Part shown: piece after piece, positions 47,185 through 55,062 of the stretch | Layout: each line of letters begins with the position of its first letter | Numbering within the stretch: the first letter of the stretch is position 1 | Assembly (NCBI RefSeq): GCF_000244975.1 | Contig: NZ_CM001440.1 | Span: forward strand, 2,030,325 to 2,094,324 | Direction of reading: 5' to 3' | DNA length: 64,000 nucleotides | Origin: Saccharomonospora cyanea NA-134 | GTDB taxonomy: Bacteria; Actinomycetota; Actinomycetes; Mycobacteriales; Pseudonocardiaceae | Notes under the pieces: model-generated | Told to the model about the DNA's origin: nothing | Database searches by the model: none | Seen by the model: only the letters and a program-made list of their open reading frames with translations | Translations under genes and position numbers: made by a program

Positions 47185-47251
47185 TCACGTTGCCGAGCGG
47201 CCGTGGTGAGGGCGCCGCGCACTCCCCGGCGGATAAGACGAGGGCGCGCCC

Positions 47252-48202
47252 TCAGCGGTCGTCGGGCCCCGACATCACCACTGCGGACCGGGCGCGCCGG
47301 TAGAACGCCAGGTCGACCTCACCCGCCACCGGCTTGGCCACAGCCGCCGCGGACAGCGCCACGGCGTCGGCGAGCTGGGCGGCGACGATGTCCGGAAGCG
47401 GCCTGTCCGAACGGTGCAACGCGCGGGCGAGCGCGGCGACGGCCGCGTCACCGGCACCGGTCGGGTTGCCCCGCACGACCGACCCCGGCCGTGCGTGCCA
47501 CGTCCGGAGTGGATCGTCGGCGTCCGTGTCCTGCCGGACGACGGCGAGCAGGCCCGCCTCCGCCCTCGACACCACCACGCAGCCGGCCCCGTCGCCGAGC
47601 AGAACGCGGGCACCCGCGAGCACGTCGTCGCGCCCCGTCGCGGCGCGCAGTTCGTGGTGGTTCGGTTTGACGAGCGTGGCGCCGGCACGGGCGGCGGCAC
47701 GCAGCAGCGGGCCGGAGGTGTCGACGACGACGTGCGCGCCGCGCTTCACCACCGTCGTGACGAGTGAGGTCACCGCCGCTTCGGACGTGCCGGGTGGCAT
47801 CGAACCGGACGCCACCACCACGTCCCCGTCGCCGACCAGGTCGGTGGCCAGCGTGCGCAGCCGGGTCCACGCCTCGTCAGGCACCGGGGCGCCGGGTTCG
47901 TTGAACAGTGTCGTTCCGGTGGAGTCGACGACGGCGGTCGTGCGCCGGGTGGGGGCCGAGACCGCAACCCACCGCTGTTCGACGCCGGTGAGCAGTCCGC
48001 GCAGCCGTTCACCGGTCTCGCCGCCGAGGAATCCCGTGCACGTCACCGGTTCGCCGAGCTGGTGGAGCACTCGGGCCACGTTGACGCCCTTGCCTCCGGC
48101 TGTCTCGGAGACCGCCTCGACCCGGTTCACGTCTCCCCAGTGCACCCGCTGGAGGTGGTAGGTGACGTCGAGGGCGGGGTTGGGTGTGATCGTGAGGATC
48201 AT
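47252..48202 (-). CDS. PfkB-family phosphosugar kinase (tagatose-6-P / fructose-1-P type)
   Basis: The 316-residue protein matches the 1-phosphofructokinase/LacC group: start MILTITPNPALDVTY, AGGKGVNVARVLHQLG, VVVASGSMPPG, LVKPNHHELRAATGR, and the ATP/anion motif NPTGAGDAAVAALA with catalytic Asp. It phosphorylates a sugar phosphate to the bisphosphate. Next to AgaS- and aldolase-type genes, tagatose-6-P to tagatose-1,6-bisphosphate is the best reading. It lies 760 bp upstream of the GH109 operon on the same strand and divergent from the DeoR regulator, with a shared 185-bp control region. Confidence 0.88.
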   Translation of the reverse strand: MILTITPNPALDVTYHLQRVHWGDVNRVEAVSETAGGKGVNVARVLHQLGEPVTCTGFLGGETGERLRGLLTGVEQRWVAVSAPTRRTTAVVDSTGTTLFNEPGAPVPDEAWTRLRTLATDLVGDGDVVVASGSMPPGTSEAAVTSLVTTVVKRGAHVVVDTSGPLLRAAARAGATLVKPNHHELRAATGRDDVLAGARVLLGDGAGCVVVSRAEAGLLAVVRQDTDADDPLRTWHARPGSVVRGNPTGAGDAAVAALARALHRSDRPLPDIVAAQLADAVALSAAAVAKPVAGEVDLAFYRRARSAVVMSGPDDR

Positions 48203-48263
48203 GGGTGCTCACTTCCCGCTGCCGGATGCGATGGCAGCCCGCAGTGTCCGGAGTGTCACAGTG

Positions 48264-48302
48264 TTGAAATGCTCTCTACTGCTCGTTTTTCCGGAGTTTC
48301 AA
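48264..48302. promoter_or_regulatory. Candidate DeoR operator between pfkB-type gene and deoR
   Basis: TTGAAA (48264-48269) and its complement TTTCAA (48297-48302) lie with centres 33 bp apart in the divergent control region, and a further TTTC follows 11 bp later (CAATCACTTTTC). TTTC/GAAA repeats at helical spacing are usual for DeoR-family operators such as AgaR and GlpR. The stretch is AT-rich relative to its surroundings. Confidence 0.4.
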
Positions 48303-48387
48303 TCACTTTTCATCACGAGCGCAGTACGATGAGGACGATAGCACTGGACACCGTCGCCGGGACATGACAAAGGGAAGAGAAGTGTCG

Positions 48388-49173
48388 ATGAAGCGCCATG
48401 AGAGGCTAGCGGGACTGCTCGAACTCGTCATCGAACGAGAGAGCGTCCACGTCGACGACCTCGTGCGCGAGCTCGGTGTCTCGGCGGCCACGGTGAGGCG
48501 TGATCTCGACGAGCTCGCCGAGCAGCAGCTCATCACGCGCACGCGCGGCGGCGCCACGACCGCCCCCGGCTCATCGGACCTCCCCCTGCGGTACAAGACG
48601 ACGCGGCACGCCGAGGAGAAGACGCGCATCGCGCGGGAGGCGGCGTCGCTGGTGGAGCCGAGGCAGGTGGTGGGTCTCAACGGCGGCACCACGACCACCG
48701 AGGTGGCGCGTGAGATCGCGTTGCGACCCGAACTGCGTGCTCCCGCCCCCGGCGACGAGGTCGTCGTCGTCACCAACGCCGTCAACATCGCCAACGAGCT
48801 GGCCGTGCGTCCGCACCTGCGGGTGGTCGTCACGGGGGGAGTGGCGCGGGCACTGAGTTACGAGCTGACCGGGCCGCTCGCGACGCCGATCCTGGAGCAG
48901 GTCTCGCTGGACGTGTTGTTCCTCGGAGTCGACGCGATCGACGCCACGCGTGGCGCCGCGGCGCACCACGAGGGTGAGGCGGCGGTGAATGGTGCGCTCG
49001 TCGCGCGGGCGAACCGCGTGGTGGTGGTGGCGGACTCGGCCAAGCTCGGCCGGACGGCGTTCGCCACCATCTGCGGGATCGAGGCGGTGGACACGCTGGT
49101 CACCGACACCGGAGCCGACCGGGGGCTGGTGAAGGAGCTGCGCCGAAGCGGCGTGGAGGTGGTTCGGGTGTGA
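48388..49173 (+). CDS. DeoR-family repressor of the sugar locus (AgaR-like)
   Basis: The 261-residue protein has an N-terminal DeoR HTH (about 4-58: RHERLAGLLELVIERESVHVDDLVREL, VSAATVRRDLDELAEQQLITR) with the family signature. A C-terminal ISOCOT sugar-phosphate sensor follows (VVGLNGGTTTTEVAREI, VVTNAVNIANELA, LFLGVDAID, VVVADSAKLGRTAF). ATG 48388 has AGGGAAGAGA eight bases upstream; GTG 48382 is too close to it. The expected inducer is a phosphorylated ketose such as tagatose-6-P. It is divergent from the PfkB gene. Confidence 0.93.
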   Translation: MKRHERLAGLLELVIERESVHVDDLVRELGVSAATVRRDLDELAEQQLITRTRGGATTAPGSSDLPLRYKTTRHAEEKTRIAREAASLVEPRQVVGLNGGTTTTEVAREIALRPELRAPAPGDEVVVVTNAVNIANELAVRPHLRVVVTGGVARALSYELTGPLATPILEQVSLDVLFLGVDAIDATRGAAAHHEGEAAVNGALVARANRVVVVADSAKLGRTAFATICGIEAVDTLVTDTGADRGLVKELRRSGVEVVRV

Positions 49174-49205
49174 GCGGCGGTCCAGAGCGGGGGTGGCGCA
49201 GCGCC

Positions 49206-49219
49206 TGAGCAAGCGCTTA
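49206..49219 (+). promoter_or_regulatory. Degenerate copy of the TAAGCG-N2-CGCTTA site
   Basis: TGAGCAAGCGCTTA matches the palindrome at 49920 in 12 of 14 positions and is also followed by G. It lies 33 bp after the DeoR stop and 64 bp beyond the tetR stop, with no promoter-proximal gene. It could be an auxiliary site or chance. Confidence 0.4.
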
Positions 49220-49282
49220 GTATGTCGCTGGCCGGCGGGAGCGAACCGGCGTGACGGTGCGGGAGGTGTGCGTGCGACGCGG

Positions 49283-49909
49283 TCAGCTCGGCGAGCGGGC
49301 GGGGTCGGCGCCGAGCATGCGCAACGCGAGTTCGCCGTACTCCCGGCCCAGTGCGGTGGGGGACTTGCGCGAGCGGTCCGTGTACCAGCGTGCGACGTCC
49401 ACGCCGAGCGAGAGCACCGCGCGGGCGGCCGTCATGGGGTCCGACACGGTGAAGACGCCCGCGTTCGCGCCCTTCACCACGAGGTCGTGCACGATGCGCT
49501 CGATGTCACGGCGCAGTTCGGCGACGACTCGGTACTCCTTCTCCGGCAGCGCACCGAGCTCGTACTGCACCACACGGGCGATCGTGTGGCGCCGCGCGTG
49601 CCAGGCCACGAACCGCTCCACGATCTCCCGCATCGCGCGGGTGGGTGCGTCGGCCGACTCGGCGGCGGTCCTGACGAGTTCGAGTGCCTGTTCGTGCCCG
49701 CTACGGCTGATCGCGAACAGCAGCGCGGCCTTCGAGGGGAAGTGCACGTACAGCGCGGCCGGGCTCATGCCCGCGTTGGTCGCGATGTCGCGGGTGGTGG
49801 TGGCGTGGTAGCCACGCTGGGCGAAGGACTCGACCCCGGCCAGCATGAGGCGGCGGGCCGCGTCCGGTTGGACATCCGGCCACAGCTCGGCCGACAACGA
49901 CATCGTCAT
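49283..49909 (-). CDS. TetR-family regulator, probable repressor of SDR/acyl-CoA genes
   Basis: The 208-residue protein has a TetR HTH at about 15-65 (ARRLMLAGVESFAQRGYHATTTRDIA, NAGMSPAALYVHFPSKAALL). The C-terminal domain (MREIVERFVAWHARRHTIARVVQYELGAL) resembles the regulator domain of FadR/KstR-like fatty-acid TetR proteins. ATG at 49909 or 49903 both fit. The palindrome 49920-49933 lies 10 bp before its start and 20 bp before the divergent SDR. An identical-pattern site precedes the fabG operon at 61003. Confidence 0.9.
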   Translation of the reverse strand: MTMSLSAELWPDVQPDAARRLMLAGVESFAQRGYHATTTRDIATNAGMSPAALYVHFPSKAALLFAISRSGHEQALELVRTAAESADAPTRAMREIVERFVAWHARRHTIARVVQYELGALPEKEYRVVAELRRDIERIVHDLVVKGANAGVFTVSDPMTAARAVLSLGVDVARWYTDRSRKSPTALGREYGELALRMLGADPARSPS

Positions 49910-49919
49910 GCCCGAATTG

Positions 49920-49933
49920 TAAGCGAGCGCTTA
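49920..49933. promoter_or_regulatory. TetR operator palindrome TAAGCG-AG-CGCTTA
   Basis: TAAGCGAGCGCTTA is a perfect 6+6 palindrome with two central bases. It sits between the divergent tetR (start 49909) and SDR (start 49954), where it would block both promoters. The same pattern, with TG in the centre, occurs at 61003-61016. Confidence 0.78.
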
Positions 49934-49953
49934 GCGTGGATTGGAGAACGGCC

Positions 49954-50706
49954 GTGGGAGCACTGACAGACCGTGTCGCCATTGTGACAGGGGCCAGCCG
50001 GGGAATCGGGTTCGGGGTCGCGCAGGCACTCGTCGACGCCGGGGCGAAGGTCGCCATCACCGCCCGTAAACCAGACCCCCTCGCCGAGGCGGTCGAGAAG
50101 CTCGGCGGTGAGGGGGTCGCCCTCGGGGTGCCGGGCAAGGCCGACGACTCCGCCCACCAGGACGAGGTGGTGAAGCGCACGCTGGAGACCTTCGGTCGCA
50201 TCGACTTCCTCGTCAACAACACCGGCATCAACCCCGTCTACGGGTCGATTCTCGACGTGGAGCCCGAGGCGGCGGCCAAGATCTTCGGGGTCAACGTGCT
50301 CTCACCGCTGGCGTGGACGCGGAAGGTCCGCGACGCGTGGCTGGGCGAGCACGGCGGTGCGATCGTCAACGTGTCGTCGATCGCGGGACTGCGCACGTCG
50401 CCGGGCATCGGCATGTACGGCGTGAGCAAGGCGGCACTGATCCGGCTCACCACCGAACTCGCCCAGGAGCTGGCACCGTCCATCCGGGTCAACGCCGTGG
50501 CGCCCGCCGTGGTGAAGACGTCGTTCGCCACGGCTTTGTACGCCGACAGGGAGGACGAGGTCGCCGCCTCGTACCCGATGAAGCGACTCGGTGTTCCGTC
50601 CGATGTGGCCGGTGCGGTGGTGTTCCTGCTGTCGGAACAGGCGGCATGGATCACCGGCCAGACGCTCGTCGTCGACGGCGGTGTCACGCTCGGCGGTGGA
50701 CTGTGA
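49954..50706 (+). CDS. SDR-family oxidoreductase
   Basis: The 250-residue classical SDR has a cofactor motif IVTGASRGIGFGVAQAL, LVNNTGINP, the active-site Ser in VNVSSIAGL and Tyr-Lys in MYGVSKAALIRL. The C-terminal GQTLVVDGGVTLGG is typical of FabG-like enzymes. TARKPDP after the second strand suggests NADP preference. GTG 49954 follows GGAG at eight bases. It is divergent from the TetR gene and coupled to the next SDR by a 4-bp overlap. It probably interconverts a 3-hydroxyacyl and 3-ketoacyl intermediate, which is inference. Confidence 0.92.
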   Translation: MGALTDRVAIVTGASRGIGFGVAQALVDAGAKVAITARKPDPLAEAVEKLGGEGVALGVPGKADDSAHQDEVVKRTLETFGRIDFLVNNTGINPVYGSILDVEPEAAAKIFGVNVLSPLAWTRKVRDAWLGEHGGAIVNVSSIAGLRTSPGIGMYGVSKAALIRLTTELAQELAPSIRVNAVAPAVVKTSFATALYADREDEVAASYPMKRLGVPSDVAGAVVFLLSEQAAWITGQTLVVDGGVTLGGGL

Positions 50707-51482
50707 CATCGGAGCTCGCCGGAGCCGGCGTCGTCGTCACCGGTGGCGGTAGGGGCATCGGCGCGGCACTCGCGGCCAGGCTGGCCGCCGAGGGCGCGCG
50801 GGTGGTGGTCTCCGACCTCGACGGTGACGCCGCGTCGGCCGTCGCCGAGCGGATCGGCGGTCTCGCCGTGGCCGGTGACGCGGCGTCGGAGGAGGGTGTG
50901 CGTGTCCTCGTCGCCGCCGCGCGAGCCCACCTGGGGGAGATCGACCTGTTCTGCGCCAACGCGGGTATCGCCGTGTCCGGTGGTCCCGAGGCGCCCGAGG
51001 AGGAGTGGGCGCGGGTGTGGGAGGTCAACGTCATGGCCCACGTCCGCGCCGCACGGGAACTGCTGCCGCGCTGGCTGGAGCGCGGCCGGGGGCACTTCCT
51101 CGCCACCGTGTCGGCCGCGGGGCTGCTCACCAACCTCGGGTCGGCGCCCTACTCCGTGACCAAGCACGCCTCGCTCGGCTTCGCCGAGTGGCTCGCCGTG
51201 ACGTACCGGCACCGGGGAATCCGGGTGCAGGCGATCTGCCCGCAGGGGGTGCGCACGGACATGCTCGCCGACGCCGGACCGGCGGGGGAGGCGCTGCTGG
51301 GGCCGGGTGCCATCGAGCCGGAGCAGGTCGCCGACGTCACCGTCGACGGCTTGCGCGACGGCCGGTTCCTCATCCTGCCGCACCCGGAGGTCGCCGAGTA
51401 CTACGCGCACCGCGCCACGCAGACCGAACGCTGGCTCACCGGGATGAACAAGCTCCAGCGCAAACTCGACGACGCGTCGTGA
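50703..51482 (+). CDS. SDR-family oxidoreductase (second of pair)
   Basis: The 259-residue SDR has VVVTGGGRGIGAALAARLA, VVSDLDGDAA (an Asp after the second strand, suggesting NAD), FCANAGIAV, TVSAAGLLTNLG and the catalytic Tyr-Lys in APYSVTKHASLGFAEWLA. The C-terminal third (EVAEYYAHRATQTERWLTGMNKLQRKL) replaces the usual GGFTGQ ending, as in the SDR c04040-like group. GTG 50703 overlaps the first SDR stop. Its stop is 20 bp from the convergent BlaB-like gene. Confidence 0.9.
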   Translation: MTSELAGAGVVVTGGGRGIGAALAARLAAEGARVVVSDLDGDAASAVAERIGGLAVAGDAASEEGVRVLVAAARAHLGEIDLFCANAGIAVSGGPEAPEEEWARVWEVNVMAHVRAARELLPRWLERGRGHFLATVSAAGLLTNLGSAPYSVTKHASLGFAEWLAVTYRHRGIRVQAICPQGVRTDMLADAGPAGEALLGPGAIEPEQVADVTVDGLRDGRFLILPHPEVAEYYAHRATQTERWLTGMNKLQRKLDDAS

Positions 51483-51502
51483 CGGTGGCCGGCCGGCCCG
51501 GC

Positions 51503-52426
51503 TCAGCGGCGCAGGCTTTCGAACGCGGTCCGCGCGGCGGCGCCGATCGCGAGGTCGATGTCGTGCGCGATGCTCGCCCTGCGACGGGAGCGGGTCAACG
51601 CGGCGATCGCCACTCGGTCTCCGGACTCCGCCGTGACGACGCCGATCTCGTGCCGCAGGTGCAGGAACGTGCCGGTCTTGCCGCTGATCTTCACCGTGTC
51701 GGTGCGCAGGTCGCTGGAGAGCCGGTGGGTGAACACCTGTAGGCCCATCAGCCGCCGTAGCTCCGCGCTGGCCGACGGGTGCGAGATCCGGTCGAGCCAG
51801 ACTCGCTGCAACAGATCGACCAGGGCCGTCGCGGTGCCGACGTTGCCGTGCGCCGGATCGAGGGTTTCGATGGAGTAGCGGCGCGTGGCGTCGTCCCGGA
51901 TCGCCAGTTCGAGGGCCAGCCCGAAGTCGTCGCCCGCGATCCCCGCCGCGCAGTCGTACATGCGTTGGAGTCGGTGGCGGACCCGGATTCCTGGACAACC
52001 CCACTGCTGGAGGCGCTCGTCCACGACCTCCACGCCCACGAGGTCGAACAGGGCGTCGCCACTGGCGTTGTCGCTGACGGACAGCGTCTGGTAGAGCAGG
52101 TCGCCGACCGCCAGGGTCGCGGGGTGACGGAACGCGGCCACACCCGTGGGGCCGACGCTCCGCGCCTCCGGGGGGATGGTCACCGGCAGAGCGGCGTCGA
52201 GTCGCCCGTGCGCGATCTCGTCGAGGACCACCAGAGCGAGGGGCACCTTGACGACCGAGGCCAGCGGCACGGGAGTGTCGGCGTCGAAGCCGAGCTCCTC
52301 GCCGGTGTCGAGGTTGCGGGCCAGCAGGTGTCCCAGGGCGCCGACCTCGGCCCAGTGCCCGGCGATCGACTCGGCGACGTCCAGCAGATCCGCAGACGTC
52401 GCCACGTACGCGGGGGCGGAACTCAT
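51503..52426 (-). CDS. BlaB-like serine hydrolase (beta-lactamase fold, no signal peptide)
   Basis: The 307-residue protein has the penicilloyl-serine motifs: S57VVK60, S118DN120 and K250TG252 (ISGKTGTF). No EPEL-type deacylation Glu loop can be aligned and no signal or lipid peptide is present, so it is predicted cytoplasmic. Its ATG overlaps the stop of the LysR gene (ATGA). The order bla divergent from LysR plus a signal-less serine hydrolase is that of blaL-blaA-blaB in Streptomyces cacaoi, where BlaB acts in beta-lactamase induction. I therefore read it as a regulator or sensor, not a resistance enzyme. Confidence 0.82.
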   Translation of the reverse strand: MSSAPAYVATSADLLDVAESIAGHWAEVGALGHLLARNLDTGEELGFDADTPVPLASVVKVPLALVVLDEIAHGRLDAALPVTIPPEARSVGPTGVAAFRHPATLAVGDLLYQTLSVSDNASGDALFDLVGVEVVDERLQQWGCPGIRVRHRLQRMYDCAAGIAGDDFGLALELAIRDDATRRYSIETLDPAHGNVGTATALVDLLQRVWLDRISHPSASAELRRLMGLQVFTHRLSSDLRTDTVKISGKTGTFLHLRHEIGVVTAESGDRVAIAALTRSRRRASIAHDIDLAIGAAARTAFESLRR

Positions 52427-53388
52427 CCTCGGGCCGCCAACCGGATACGAGCGTGGTGACTGTGGTCGTTGGGGGCCGTGTCGGGCTCCACCCCGCCGGG
52501 GCCGGATGTCGCGCCGAGCGCCGAGGCCACGAGGGGGCCGAGCCACGTGACCTCGGGCGCGCCGCGTCGTTCGGTCAGGCGGGAGGAGAGCGCGAACTCG
52601 TATCCGCGGTGCAAAGCCGTATCGGCGAGCGGCGACCACGACAGTGCGTGCCGCCGGGCGAACGGTGCCGTGCACAGCAGCATGGCCGCGCCGGCGAGTG
52701 CGTCGGCGACGGCCGCGGCCGAGGTGGCGGACCTGATCCGGCCGGTGGAGATGCCGGCTCGGGCGGCGGCCTTGGCGAGACGTTCGGCGGCGAAGGGGAC
52801 TTCGTCCTCGCCGGTGGTGAGAATCGGTGCGGGCGGGCCCTCCGCGCCCCGCCGTGGCCGCAGGTCCTCAAGGTGCACCGCACGCCCGGAGGGACCGCTG
52901 TGCGATGCGGTGGCGAGGCCGAGCGCCACGCGCAGCGACGCGGTCTCCGGCGCCACGCGCAGCACCGCGAACGCCAACGATCCGTCGGTCAGGCCGTGTT
53001 CCCGATCCTCGGCGGACAGTTCGCGCACGCCGATGGTGACACCGCGGTCGGCCCCGGCCCGGATCACACGAGCCAGGCCCGCCGGGTCGGTGTCGGGCGG
53101 GACGCCGAGAGCGTGGGTGGCAGTGGACAGCGCCGTCGAGGCCACCTGGCGCAGGTGGTCGACCCGACTCAGCACGTCGCGAGCATGGGGGAGGAGCAGA
53201 ACACCGAAGTCGGTCGTGCCGACCCGGCGGCGGGTGCGGTCGAACAACGTCCCACCGAGGTGTTGTTCGAGTGTCTTGATCCTTCGGCTCAACACCGGCT
53301 GCGCGACGTAGAGCTTGTCGGCGGCAGCGGAGAAGCTGCCCTCCTCGGCGATGGCGACGAACGCCTCGAGGTGCGCGAGTAGGTCCAC
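52423..53388 (-). CDS. LysR-family regulator, BlaA/AmpR-like
   Basis: The 321-residue protein has an N-terminal LysR HTH (about 1-65: LLAHLEAFVAIAEEGSFSAAADKL, VAQPVLSRRIKTLEQHLGG). The C-terminal domain is atypical, rich in Ala/Arg, ending in a His/Arg tail (NDHSHHARIRLAARG). It is divergent from the class A beta-lactamase with 124 bp between the starts and co-translated with the BlaB-like gene. This layout matches AmpR/BlaA control, so it probably activates bla in response to cell-wall stress. Confidence 0.88.
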   Translation of the reverse strand: MDLLAHLEAFVAIAEEGSFSAAADKLYVAQPVLSRRIKTLEQHLGGTLFDRTRRRVGTTDFGVLLLPHARDVLSRVDHLRQVASTALSTATHALGVPPDTDPAGLARVIRAGADRGVTIGVRELSAEDREHGLTDGSLAFAVLRVAPETASLRVALGLATASHSGPSGRAVHLEDLRPRRGAEGPPAPILTTGEDEVPFAAERLAKAAARAGISTGRIRSATSAAAVADALAGAAMLLCTAPFARRHALSWSPLADTALHRGYEFALSSRLTERRGAPEVTWLGPLVASALGATSGPGGVEPDTAPNDHSHHARIRLAARG

Positions 53389-53512
53389 ACCAGCGGTTAT
53401 ATCAGAACGCTATGGGTGCCACGAATATCTCTCTTGGACATAGGCGAGGGGGCGCTGCTTGGCTCAGGTGGAACCCGGTCATCGCAGATCCGAGCAGATT
53501 GGAGGTACGCCG
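53389..53512. promoter_or_regulatory. Divergent bla/lysR control region
   Basis: The 124-bp gap has a small AT-rich block with two direct ATATC elements (53399-53403 and 53425-53429), about 26 bp apart. LysR binding sites are expected here (T-N11-A type), but I could not define one with confidence. The bla ribosome site GGAGGT is at its right end. Confidence 0.35.
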
Positions 53513-54418
53513 ATGAGTTCCCAGTTCTCCCGCCGTTCGCTGCTCCGTACTGGGTTGGCGGTCACCGCAGGCCTGGCCACGGTGGGTTTCGCCGTGCCGG
53601 GGAGTGGTGCCCCGACAGTGGTTCCGCAGGGGGTGCGGGCGGAGTTGCGCGCGCTGGAGTCCCGTCACGCCGCCCGGCTCGGCGTGCACGCGATCAACAT
53701 CCGATCGGGAGCTGTCGTCTCCTACCGAGCGCATGAGCGGTTTCCGATGTGCTCGACGTTCAAGACTCTTGCGGTCGCAGCCGTGCTCCGCGATCTCGAC
53801 CACGACGGCGAGTTCCTCGACAGCTGGGTCCACTACACAGAGGACGACCTGGTGCCCAACTCGCCCGTCACGGAGAACCACGTCGGTAGGGGGATGCGGG
53901 TCGAGCAGTTGTGTGCCGCTGCCATCCGGAAGAGCGACAACACCGCGGCCAACCTGCTGCTGCGCCGGCTCGGAGGTCCGGGAGGCGTCACGCGTTTCTG
54001 CCGCTCGCTCGGTGATCCCGTCACCCGACTGGACCGGTACGAGCCGGAGCTCAGCGACGCCGTTCCAGGTGATCCTCGGGACACCACCACGCCTGCCGCC
54101 ATCGCGGCCGACTACCGGCGCCTGGTCCTCGGTCGGGCTCTGTGCCCCGCCGACCGGGAACGGTTGACGACCTGGCTCACCGAGAGCGTCACGAGCGACA
54201 CGCGGTTCCGTGCCGGGTTGCCCTCCCACTGGCGGCTCGCCGACAAGACGGGCTCCGGGGGCTACGGCACGGCCAACGACGTCGGCGTGGCGTGGACGGG
54301 CGACGGCGCCCCGCTGGTGCTGGCCGTGCTGTCGACGAAGCACGTCGAGGGCGCGGAGTGGGACGACGAGCTGGTCGCGCGGACCGCGAGCGTGCTGGCC
54401 CGAGCCCTCGTCGAGTGA
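53513..54418 (+). CDS. bla: Class A beta-lactamase, Tat-exported
   Basis: The 301-residue protein has a Tat signal (FSRRSLLRTGLAVTAGLATVGFA). The catalytic elements are S81TFK84 (preceded by Cys, CSTFK), S141DN143, E177PELS181 (Glu166 equivalent is present; the usual Asn170 reads Ser) and K246TGSGGYG. Length and motif spacing are normal. It hydrolyses penicillins and related drugs outside the membrane. The Ser at the Asn170 position may change how the deacylating water is held. GGAGG precedes ATG 53513. Regulated by the divergent LysR gene; an M15 carboxypeptidase follows 33 bp downstream. Confidence 0.96.
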   Translation: MSSQFSRRSLLRTGLAVTAGLATVGFAVPGSGAPTVVPQGVRAELRALESRHAARLGVHAINIRSGAVVSYRAHERFPMCSTFKTLAVAAVLRDLDHDGEFLDSWVHYTEDDLVPNSPVTENHVGRGMRVEQLCAAAIRKSDNTAANLLLRRLGGPGGVTRFCRSLGDPVTRLDRYEPELSDAVPGDPRDTTTPAAIAADYRRLVLGRALCPADRERLTTWLTESVTSDTRFRAGLPSHWRLADKTGSGGYGTANDVGVAWTGDGAPLVLAVLSTKHVEGAEWDDELVARTASVLARALVE

Positions 54419-54451
54419 GCCGAGTGGGCGGGGCGAGCAGGGGGAGAAAGC

Positions 54452-55030
54452 ATGGTGCGCACTCACGACGAACGACGCCGGGACTATGGGTACCGCGTCG
54501 TCACGCGGCTGTTGGCGGTCGTCCTGTCGCCGGTGGCGTTCGTACTCGCGTCACAGGGAGGCAGGCAACGTGCGTGCGAATGGGCGCTGGCGGCGCGGTT
54601 TCCCGGCGAACGGCTCACCGGACTCACCCCCGCGACCCGCGCGGCGTTCGCGGCCGCCCGCACGGAGGCCCTCTGGCGTCACGGCGTCCTGATCGGGCTC
54701 ACGTCGGGCTACCGGGACGCCGCGACACAACAGCGGTTGTATGCCGAGGAGCTGTGCCGTGCCGGTTCGGACACGGCGGCGCGGCGCCGGGTGCTGCCCG
54801 TGTCCGAGTCCCGGCACGTCGAGGGAACAGCGGTGGACGTGCGCCCCGTCGAGGGAGCCCGTTGGTTGGAGCGACACGGTCGGCAGTACCACCTCTACCG
54901 CGTGTACGACAACGAGTGGTGGCACTTCGAGTACCGGCCCGACGGCGCGCCCGCGCGCCTACCGCACCCGGGTGCGGAACTCTCGGCCGCGGGCGATTCG
55001 ATAGCAATGCCGTCACCGGCGCAGCCGTAG
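54452..55030 (+). CDS. M15-family D,D-carboxypeptidase (VanY-like)
   Basis: The 192-residue protein has one N-terminal hydrophobic stretch (VVTRLLAVVLSPVAFVLAS) that anchors or exports it, then a LAS/M15 zinc peptidase domain. The zinc motif S-x-H-x-x-G-x-A-x-D reads SRHVEGTAVDVRP and the second His is in NEWWHFEY. TSGYRDAATQQRLY is the substrate Arg region. It removes the terminal D-Ala of peptidoglycan stems. Being 33 bp after the beta-lactamase on the same strand, it is likely co-expressed with it and would modify the target of the same drugs. Confidence 0.9.
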   Translation: MVRTHDERRRDYGYRVVTRLLAVVLSPVAFVLASQGGRQRACEWALAARFPGERLTGLTPATRAAFAAARTEALWRHGVLIGLTSGYRDAATQQRLYAEELCRAGSDTAARRRVLPVSESRHVEGTAVDVRPVEGARWLERHGRQYHLYRVYDNEWWHFEYRPDGAPARLPHPGAELSAAGDSIAMPSPAQP

Positions 55031-55062
55031 CGCTGCGGGGTTTCGTTCGGCGACCACCGGCT

